Shown here: piece by piece, positions 55,150-64,000 of the stretch
How positions within the stretch are numbered: the first letter of the stretch is position 1
Layout of the letters: every line of letters starts with the position of its first letter
Assembly: GCF_958295425.1 (NCBI RefSeq)
Contig: NC_081146.1
Span: 15,248,131-15,312,130 of the forward strand
DNA: 64,000 nucleotides
Direction of reading: 5' to 3'
Origin: Solea solea
Lineage: Eukaryota; Chordata; Actinopteri; Pleuronectiformes; Soleidae
Notes under the pieces: generated by a model
What the model saw: the letters and a program-made list of their open reading frames with translations, nothing else
The model's database searches: none
Told to the model about the DNA's origin: nothing
Program-made: the position numbers and the translations under genes

Positions 55150-58101
55150 ATGTTTCTAACCGGTTGCTAGGCAAAGGATGAGATAAAGCTTTTAACTGAG
55201 ACACAGGAGAGTTCCAATTTGCTCTTCCGTTGAGCTGCTGAATACACAATAGGCAGGAGTTCAGTAAAGTTCACATGAGCCACTTCTGTCTGCTCACTCA
55301 ACTGTAACAGTTCACGTGGATCTGTGTTACTTTTATTTTTTCGCAAATAATAAACAAGTTAATTATTCATAAAACACCTTGCAGAGAGAACATAAAAAAA
55401 CAACAATGGTAGGGAGCACATATGTTTCCAAGAACATAACTACTTGACATCAAGAAAGAGAGGGTACCAGATCTATATGCCCCCAGTCAAAGTCAATATG
55501 TGGTTATTACAGTAATTTCACTGTGCGCAAATCAGCATCTTTACCACCAGCCCGTTTTTTTGGACAAAAACTCAAACACATGTTATTTTAAATATGTTTT
55601 ATACTTCAAATTTAACACGCAAAATCTGGTGTTCTGATGTACAGCTACAATGTTTCATGTAGATAGTTTATATCAAACACGTGCAAAACACATTTACATC
55701 TCGTATGTTTTTTCTAAATACGAAGTTTTGTTTTTCTTCATTTTAAATTTGTAATACACTATTTTAACATGCAGTAAATTGTAAATAACTGCCAGATGGT
55801 GAAAGTTATTCTTACAGGACATTTTCTGGCCCTTAAAATAAGCAAAAAAAAAGGTGGTTTAGGTTTCATTGTTTCATACGATGGGACATGGATATAAAAT
55901 GTTAATATTGTACAGCATGTCCACACGGCATTACATTTACATGATTACATTTACATGCTGTTTCTTTTTGATTTATGTTGCCTAACTTCCGAAAGATGAT
56001 ATTGCTGCTCGTCTGCATCATTTTTTGTGTTTTGTTAGTATTTGATATTGAGGAAAGATTCCCTTCATAAGCCCCTAGAGCTTTTATGAATCTCTCCTGC
56101 AGTGTGTCTTTTGTTGTACTTGTGGCACTGCTTTTGTGTTTTGCTGAGCAAAATAAATAAACCAAATTAAATATAATATGAGATTGTCGCTGCAACAAAA
56201 AAGTAATGTTAATGTTGTGTTGGTGTGATTAATACGACCAGATAAGACATCTCCACCGACCTGTGACTCCCTCCTTTAGTGAAGAGGTTCACTCTTGAGG
56301 ATGAGCCTCAAACAGTCTTGTAAGTGCTTGAAGTTTCAGTCGCAGCGTTTCGACGGCAGGAAACAGAAGGTGCTTTGACCTTTTTCTGTCACCACAGAGT
56401 TATAGCTCACGGCGCAGTTTCCTGGCATCCTGGTATATTGAAGCAGCCAGTGCTGGATGACTGCTGGTTTTAGGAGACCCCCTATAAAGACACTAGCTTC
56501 CATCTCTCTAGCTCCTTGACACAGGCAGATGCCGGCTGTAGGTTTGAATTTCCAGCTTTGTCCTGGAGAAACTCAGTGTTTGCTTTTACAGAGTCATTCA
56601 ATTGGGGCCATTGCCACCAGCCCTCTGCCCTCATTTCAATAATAGAAGAACAATAAGAAGAGTTGTACAAGAAGAGAATACATATGATACTGAACAAGGC
56701 CTGAAAGCATGTGGACCAATATAATCGGATGTAAAATGGGAGTAGTAGTAGTAGCGCAGAGCTGGGGCTTCTGGCATGGATTTGCTTTGGGATGACTCAT
56801 TTGTGCGTCTTTATTCATGTTTGGGATTAATGCTGCTTGAAATAAAGTAATTTGTGAACGTGTTTGGGAGTGGGATGAAATGCAAATTGTCATGGAGATG
56901 GTCAAGACTTTTTTTTTAAAATTTGGATAGTGGTGCATTTTGACGATCCTTCTGGTACAATTATTTAGTTTTTTTTTTTTTTTGTTTCTTTTCAAAAGCT
57001 ACATTCACACTTCTACATTGTCATCATAAAATGGCAAAATCACATCAGTCAACGCTGACAGTAACAGGTTGTAACAGACACAGCTCCAGTACTCACTCAC
57101 CAGGAGGCAGGGACCATTTTGTGGCCACACGACAAATGACAGATTCTGTTTATTAGGTATGCTGGAGACAAAAAAGAACCCCAAACCACCACATGCCATG
57201 TTACTCGTAACGAGGCAATGTCATGCTGTCTGTCTGCCGAAAATGGTGAGTTCAGACTGGTGGTTACAAAACCATCCAAGCTTGACAATGCAGGGAACAA
57301 AAATCAACAACACACACATGTCGCTCACAGTGGCGACTTCGTTTTCTATTAGGATTTTAGCATGTAGCTGCTTTATCAATTCATGGACATGTTGCTGCAT
57401 CTTCAGCGCTTATATAGTGACTTGTCTTTTGTCAAGTCACAGCAGAGGAAACTACTGTTTATGTGGCCCATACTACTGTCTTTCAGCTTAGTTTTTAATA
57501 TTAAGACTTCATTTCTCTAATATTCCGTCACCCTTGCCATATGGTTGTAATAAAAGTAAAATGCTATGGTGAGAATTTTAAATAAACCCATAAAATCTAA
57601 CCATATCACACAATTTTTAATCTTCCGTCAGGTCAGACTTTGTGGTGCTTTTAATGACTCTGAATGGGCCTCTGTACTATCTGTTCTACTTTTTAATTTT
57701 ATCCCATCTGATGTTCTGCATTCCCAGACACAGAGGACAGGGATCGTGCCTGAGTGTTAAAAAAGACAATGTGACTCTGTTGAGTCCTTCAAATCCAAAT
57801 CCAAGACTTTTCTTTAGGCTTTATTTTTCACTTAGCACCTTATTCTTTTATTTATCTTCTTCTTTCACTCTTTTTATGCTCCTGCTCTCCTCTCTCTCCA
57901 GGCGAATGGTGCAAAAGTTTGGTTCTTTTCAAGGTTTCAGCCTCTTAAAAGGAAGTTGTTTTTTTTTGCCACTCTTGCTGGCACATGGTAACTGTAAATA
58001 ATGTACAGTAAAGAAAAAATAGTAATATTGACTTGAATATAATGTGTTTATGATTAAATTCACAGTATTTAAGTCAATGTAATTAAGCCATGATGAGTCT
58101 G
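55150..58101. other. Non-coding stretch
   Basis: AT-rich sequence without supported exons. A T tract lies at 56,968-56,985. Confidence 0.4.
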
Positions 58102-58102
58102 A

Positions 58103-58129
58103 GTGTGTGTGTGTGTGTGTGTGTGTGTG
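58103..58129. repeat. (GT)n microsatellite
   Basis: Uninterrupted GT repeat of about 13 units. Confidence 0.9.
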
Positions 58130-58348
58130 CATGGTGTCAACAATTACTGTTTATTTAAAAAAATTAAAATAAATAAATACATAAATCATAATGCAATTAT
58201 AATACCCCAACTCTCTGGAGAACCTGTATTCTTCTTTATTTCTCTTACCTCTTATATGCCCTTCTACCGTTCTGTGATTTTGTCCTCTCCTCTCTCTCGT
58301 CTCTTTTCATCGTTTGCACTCATTGCTATACCCTCCACTGGTCCTCCC

Positions 58349-58383
58349 CTCTTCTCTTCTCTCCTCTCCTCTCCTCTCCTCTC
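58349..58383. repeat. (CTCTC)n pyrimidine repeat
   Basis: CTCTC-type repeat within a longer pyrimidine-rich patch that produces proline/serine-rich spurious frames. Confidence 0.8.
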
Positions 58384-59209
58384 ATGTTCTTCCTCTCCTC
58401 AGGTGACAGGGTGATGGATTAAGCCCAAATAAACTCGTTCATCTTTCAATTAGAGCCAGTGTTGAGGCAGTGTCACCCATTATGAAGCTGTCTGGAAGAC
58501 TGGGAGTGAAGGAGTGATGGAGAGACGGAGAAAAAAAGGGTGAGAGTGAGTTATGGCATTTGTGTGAGAGACGGAGTGAGAAAAGAGGTGAGAAAGGAAT
58601 AAAGAGGGTGTTTGTGTGTGTCTGCGCACACACATGCTTATGTGGGGGCGGGGGGGTAAAACTCTTGTTGGAGGGAACAGATCCAACCATTAAAACATCA
58701 CTCTGAGCTGCCATCAGTACAGAACTCTTATGTCTGTCCTACAGCCCACAGTCTCGCTCCCGACATCATCATCAACTCCGCTCGCATTTTTACGCAACAT
58801 TGCCTTTTACTGATTAGATTTTTTTCCCCCACTATTGTTGTTGCTGTTCCTTATGAGTCTGATGAATTTCTGTCTGTGTGGCTCATTCATGAAATACACG
58901 GGCTGTGGCGAGAGTTTGAGTGTGTGTTCCTTTGCTCATAGTACAGTAAAGTATTGAAGGTTACAAATTGTTCTTTCTCTGCAAATGTGCATGAGTAATC
59001 TATCTCACATCTTACAATGCACATAAGTATAGATACAGTATTCATTTGTACTGAGTACAGTATATCTGTTGAATATGGAAAGCCGCAACTTTACCATACA
59101 CTTTTTTCTCCTCGTCTTCGTCTTCCTCCACTTCTCCTTCTTATTCTTCCTGTACTTCCTCCTCCTTATTTTTCTTCTTCTTCGAGTGAATATTATGTAC
59201 TGTTGGCAC

Positions 59210-59430
59210 ACAGGGACGAGTTCTAATGAATTTGAATGAGCGTCTCAATTTATTTTCCATGTTTTATTTATTTTTCAGGGTTTGGGGAGTAAATTGAATC
59301 GACGGCAGTGATGCGTGCGCTAGTCAGGAGCAATATAGGGACCTGCTGTTCTGATTAAGTTCCTGTTATGGAGCCGTTCATTATTGATTTCATTTCTCCT
59401 CACTTCTCCTCCCTCTCACATTCGCATTTG
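59210..59430. promoter_or_regulatory. Candidate conserved non-coding element
   Basis: Complex sequence with 'gttctaatgaatttgaatgag', 'ttccatgttttattta', 'aattgaatcgacggcagtgatg' and 'gttcattattgattt', between pyrimidine-rich flanks. Homeodomain-like motifs cluster here. No coding frame fits. Regulatory role is inferred from composition only. Confidence 0.2.
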
Positions 59431-60410
59431 CTCCATATCTCTTTCTTCTCAGCAGGTCCCTACCTCCTCCTCGGTGCCTTTTGCTCTTTTCCTTCTCTTT
59501 GGTGTCAGTTCTCATTTAAAAGCAGCAAGTTGATATAAAACCCCACAGTTTTGTTTCAGACTAAATATGCAATTATTTTGCTTGCAGTTTCACTTCAACA
59601 CGGCATGTTATGGCTCTCTTTGATCTGACTGATGCAAAATCTTGAATCATGTTGTTTGGCTGTTTGGCTCACTCTGGTAAGTAAAGTTGACAACATCCTC
59701 GCCAACCAGTTTGATACAGGGCTCAAGCTTTGCGCTGAGTGAGATTCAGCGAAACACTAAATCAATTTTATCTGTGAAGAGAGATGTGTTACAAGAAGAC
59801 TGGGCTACAAAATTACTGGCCCGTATCTCAAAATGTAAAATTGCATCTTTTGTAAAGCAGAAATATTATGTAAATGATAACAAATATGTATCCCTGAAAA
59901 ATGTCTGTTTTATACACATCATCTACTGAGTCTGAGGTGTGATGCTGATAATTGTCATCTTTTTTGTCATCACATTATTAGCTCTCTATTAATTTGCATT
60001 GCACCCAAACCTACCATTATGTCTGACAGTAGATACCAGGTCACATGGGCCTGTTGTTAACTTATCCAACACATGAAGCAAAAACAAAAACTACTGAGCT
60101 AATGTGCATCAATCGTGGTGGACAGATGGGACATAAGCTTATTAGGAATCGGTAATTATTTTATAATGATATAAACTTTATGTATAAAGCACTATGTTGA
60201 GGACTTGCTCAACAAGTAATACATTCAAAACAATACTAAGAAAGTTAAGCAGAAACCAAGGCAATTCCAGATTATTGCTAAAAATCTGAGTTTGTTTGTT
60301 TTCATTGTGTTTTGTTAGACAGTAGTCATGCCTTTTGTCGGCAGACTGTGAAAATGTTATGTAAAGCACAACTTTTGAAATGGAGGTCTTTTTAGTACAT
60401 TCATACATGA

Positions 60411-60482
60411 CACGGGTGGCTGTAGCTCAGGTAGAGTGTATGACTAAAAACACAAAGGAGTGTCCAAGGTCCAAAGTGAATT
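60411..60482. repeat. Fragment of a fish interspersed repeat with tRNA-like A box
   Basis: The run 'gggtggctgtagctcaggtag' resembles a Pol III A box and is the start of a common fish repeat (the reverse orientation of the 9,213-9,420 type, from memory). It is followed by 'gtgtccaagg'. It is not a tRNA: no cloverleaf can be drawn. Confidence 0.45.
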
Positions 60483-60499
60483 ACAACAATACAAGTCAT

Positions 60500-63400
60500 T
60501 CAGCAGTTTAACAGGATGAATGCTGATGAATAACTGCCTCTGTATACACACAAATGCTCCCTCATTTAGGTCTAATAGTAGTGCAGTATGTAGTAGTAGT
60601 GAGTCAACATATAGCATCTAAAAGAAAACAAAATCACGAAAGGCTACACAACGCTTCTTCAAGCCACTCTCTGCCACTGCATTTCCTGAAGTGGCACGGT
60701 CAAACTGTATTATCATGACCGTGCCACTATATTAAAGGCCTCTTAATAGTTTAAAAGAGAAAGAGCACATCGTACTAACTTAATGTGAGTCCAAGAACCA
60801 AATGTTTAAGGCAGTTTTCAATTTGCTTTGGCCCACTTTGCATCTCTACATCCTCAAACTCAACAAAATATTTGGTAAATCTTGAGTTATCCGTTGCTAA
60901 TCACGTAATTGATTGCAGGCAAGCATGGTTGTGCAACTTCCCAACTTATACTGCACGGCTGTTAAGGAACCTGTAATGAAATCTCTTGTGTGGGGATTAA
61001 GAGACCTAGTGAAGGGGCCTGCAGCTGTGTAGGGACTGGTCTGTGGTTAGGAGGCTAAATGAAAGAAGGCCCCTTTCTGCAGAGGTTTACTATGACTTCC
61101 TGTAACTCAACCTCTCCATGAGTCAAGAGCCACCTCACAGAGAAAGGAATGTAGTGACAGGTTCCATGGAAAAATGAAGAGGGGAACCTGTTGTTTGACG
61201 GAATGTCTGTGTTTTTTTCCCGACTGGCTGACTGTTTTGTTTACTGGCAGTGTGGGTGGTTTTGTTCCTGACTACTTATTTAGCCTCTCCAGCTAAATAT
61301 GTGGCTGGATAATCTATACTTTGTCTAGTCAGGTTTATATAAGTTCTCATATCATCAATATCTGTCTCATGTATTTATTTCTACTGTGCATCATATGTTG
61401 TTTATAGATATTTGTGAGTTACAGTTTCAAATAACTCAGCCTCACAGAGCATTTGAAAGGAAACCATCCCAGGCCTCTTAAACCAGACTTTGAGCGAGTG
61501 AGTGTTCTGCTGAAACATATGTGGTTTTGGCTGGGAATGAAGGATTATGGATGGACTGGGATTAAGGGTCCAGCATGGGAGCTGCGAGGGGGGGGGGGTG
61601 TGTGTGTGTGACAGAAATGTTGGCCGGAATGGTTCAGCATTGGGAACAAGGGGTTGGGTGAGGTAGGGGTGAGAGTGTTGGGCTGGGAGTTGGGGGGGAT
61701 GCTGGGGAGGATGGGGTTTAGAGTTCTGAATAGGATGTGAGAAGGGTCTGAGGGAATTGGGGTGAGGAGAGATGGTCATGGGATGTGTGCAGTGTTTAGA
61801 AAGTGGGGTTAACACTGGGACAAAGGCTGTTGTAGAAACTCCCTCTCTGCGAGAACAAAACAGTCTTGTGTAGGGCATATCTGGCCCCAGCAAAGCTGAA
61901 TGGACTTTTATTTAGTCACGTACTTAGCTACCCAGTACAATCAATAACTTTAATACTAAATACGTATTTTTATTGTGTGGGATCTGGTGTAAAGGAAACT
62001 ATGAATTAGGTGGGCGAATAAAAAAGCTTTGCTGTTGCTGTGGTGTGGAGACTGTGGTGAAATTCTGACTCTGGACCTGGTTTAAGGTCCATGAAATTGG
62101 GGTTTGTGGCGAGTTATGAACAGTCTTTTCCCTTGTGTCAGGACCACAGTGGGAAGCTGATGTCAAAAATACCTGCTCTTAGCTGAGATTGATGGATTAC
62201 ACAAAGGTTCCAACAAAAACAGAAAGGAATTTGGACTGAACTGCAACATGAGAGAGTGGAATTTGGGGTGTCGGGGGAGTGTTGGGGTGAGATGAGGGAT
62301 TTTATGCTATTTTGCCAAATTCAGTAAGAGCTAGATGTGAGAGATCTCTCACTCTTCCTCCCCCCCCTCTTTTTCTCCCTCCTCGCTCTCTCTGTCTTGT
62401 GTGCGCACACACAGACACATGTTGACACAAACTCCCTTTATCCAAAGCCAGTTGAGTAGACTTTTGGGAAGATGATATTATGGATGATATGGAGCACAAG
62501 ATGACTCAGGCACAGGAATCCCAGAAAACCCACAGTGGCTGGCGGGACTACACAGAGAGAGACACAGAGAGAGAGACGGCGTAATTGAGGGAGGCAGAGG
62601 AAGTGTGCGTGTACATAGAGAGAAAAATATGAAAATCAAGGACAAGTAAAGGGGAAAAGGAGTCATGGGAATGTGTCATTGGATATAATAATTGGTTGCA
62701 CTCTGTTCTTTTGGAGAATTGTTGATCATGACCTTAATGTGACCACAGATAATCAGAGAATGACCCAACAAACAAGAATAAAACAAGATATCCCAAATAT
62801 TGATGAAAGTTTTATCAGACTTGCATCATTTTTTTCGTGGTTATGTAGCTCACTCTTATGTGGGCCTGAAGGGTTTGCTGGAAACGTCTGGTCTCTTTCT
62901 CTTATAATTTATATGTAACATAACTGTAGGTTGGTGGGTTTACAAGTTCACGTTACTTAGACACAAAAGCCATGAATGCAAACAAGGCCGGACGAGCAGC
63001 ATTTGTTGTATGAGAGAAGACGTGCCCAATCATCTATAGTAAGCTCTGTCAACACTACAAATACAGTGAATTGAGAATAATATATTACATATTCTACATG
63101 TCACGCTATTCGTTGGCTCTGTGCCTTTGGGGCTGCTGCTGCTTCATTCCTGGGGTATTTTGTCGGAACCAGTGTTAGGGCCAAAGTCCAATATGCTGCA
63201 CCCCCTCTACTGCAGGGCAGACACAACTGGAAGGAAGTGGGGTCAGGTTAGAGTAAATATTGTCAGAAATGTGCCTGCTCCTAGAACTAATTTTGGACAC
63301 CTGATTTTTTTCTTCCATCCAAAAATCCAAGCAAGCTCAAGCAAAGAACACACTCACACAATGAATGACTTTAGCTGTGTCATAAAACTGATGGTTGTGA

Positions 63401-63770
63401 TGGACCAGTATAAATTTAATTTCCCTGAAAGCAGCAGTCCTCCTCAAAACCATCACGTTCAAGCCCGATAACGTAAAAAATGTGAGAAATATGACATAAA
63501 AAGCCCAAAGCTTTGAAGTCGTGATGCCGTTTACATTTAATTATCATAAAGAATAATTTTTATGCATTATTCCACCAACACTACAAGTGAAATATATTAG
63601 TCTCTGTGATGGGATTCATTGTGCCAGTGTGGCAGCTAAGAGACGAGCAGAGGAGTAGAAAAGTGCTGACTCACCCTTGAGCTCCTGATATCCTGTACTT
63701 TCCAAACTTTTGCAGTGTTGCAGTGACCTTGAGCAACGCAGAGTGGAGCAAGAGAGTGCGTGAGGAAAAT
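60500..63770. other. Non-coding stretch
   Basis: No supported exon. A G-rich imperfect minisatellite-like patch lies at 61,580-61,780, antisense to a proline/histidine-rich spurious frame. GA- and CT-rich patches occur at 62,340-62,400 and 62,550-62,600. Confidence 0.4.

Positions 63771-63775
<5 letters not shown>

Positions 63776-63804
<29 letters not shown>
63776..63804. repeat. (GA)n microsatellite
   Basis: Uninterrupted GA repeat of about 14 units. Confidence 0.9.
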
Positions 63805-63808
<4 letters not shown>

Positions 63809-63878
63809 CCCTCCAGCCTGCTACTCGACAGATAATCTGTCAACCCCCCCACTGGTCCCTACACTCATGGTACACACG

Positions 63879-63897
63879 CACACACACACACACACAC
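63879..63897. repeat. (CA)n microsatellite
   Basis: CA repeat close to the right edge. Confidence 0.9.
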
Positions 63898-64000
63898 TCT
63901 CGATGGAACACATGCACACACTCCGCTCACCAGCCGCCTACCTCTGCAGCACAGCTGAGTGTCTGACAGAGAGGTAGTTGGTGGAGAACGCAAATATCTC

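Noticed and set aside
60411..60482. Possible tRNA gene from an A-box-like motif
   Set aside because: No anticodon stem or B box with correct spacing; fits a retroposon fragment better.
61402..61893. 163-codon minus-strand frame rich in Pro, His and Ser
   Set aside because: Arises from imperfect G-rich tandem repeats on the plus strand; no domain.

Overview
The window is vertebrate nuclear DNA, almost certainly from a ray-finned (teleost) fish. Genes are sparse and split into short exons with GT/AG borders. The rest is AT-rich, full of microsatellites, and carries repeat families typical of fish genomes: small non-autonomous hAT-like elements, a LINE relic, and short interspersed repeats with the 'cttgctcaaggacac' and 'catcacagggccacacaca' cores. 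No bacterial, viral or plasmid features are visible, and no tRNA, rRNA or CRISPR array was found.

Layout. Bases 1-146 (minus strand) look like the start of a coding exon that runs off the left edge. Its residue pattern and position next to CMC1 and AZI2 point to the T-box gene EOMES. Bases 147-15,850 hold no convincing coding exon. They contain upstream sequence with T-box-like sites, several mobile-element copies and some AT-rich stretches that may be regulatory. CMC1 (mitochondrial twin CX9C protein) is on the plus strand at 16,034-20,766 in four coding exons. AZI2/NAP1 (TBK1/IKKe adaptor) is on the minus strand at 29,609-23,678 in seven coding exons, with a non-coding first exon at about 31,251-31,350. 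Head-to-head with it lies an unrecognised plus-strand gene (31,259 or 32,606 to 34,341) whose exons join in one frame to encode 162 or 97 residues.

The right 26 kb (about 38,360-64,000) has no coding exon I can defend. It begins with a CCAAT/GC-box promoter-like patch and a probable non-coding first exon ending in a consensus donor (38,359/38,360), next to a long ATCT repeat. In mammals RBMS3, with very long introns, lies beyond AZI2. A similar long intron or a regulatory desert would fit here, but no RBMS3 exon was seen.

The genes do not form a pathway. The EOMES-CMC1-AZI2 order is a conserved vertebrate neighbourhood: CMC1 serves cytochrome c oxidase biogenesis, AZI2 antiviral/NF-kB signalling, and EOMES transcription. 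I found no strong evidence for a new biological system. The most useful leads are the unrecognised gene sharing AZI2's promoter, T-box-like sites beside the putative EOMES start, and three perfect short-loop inverted repeats (15, 28 and 16 bp arms) within 8 kb.
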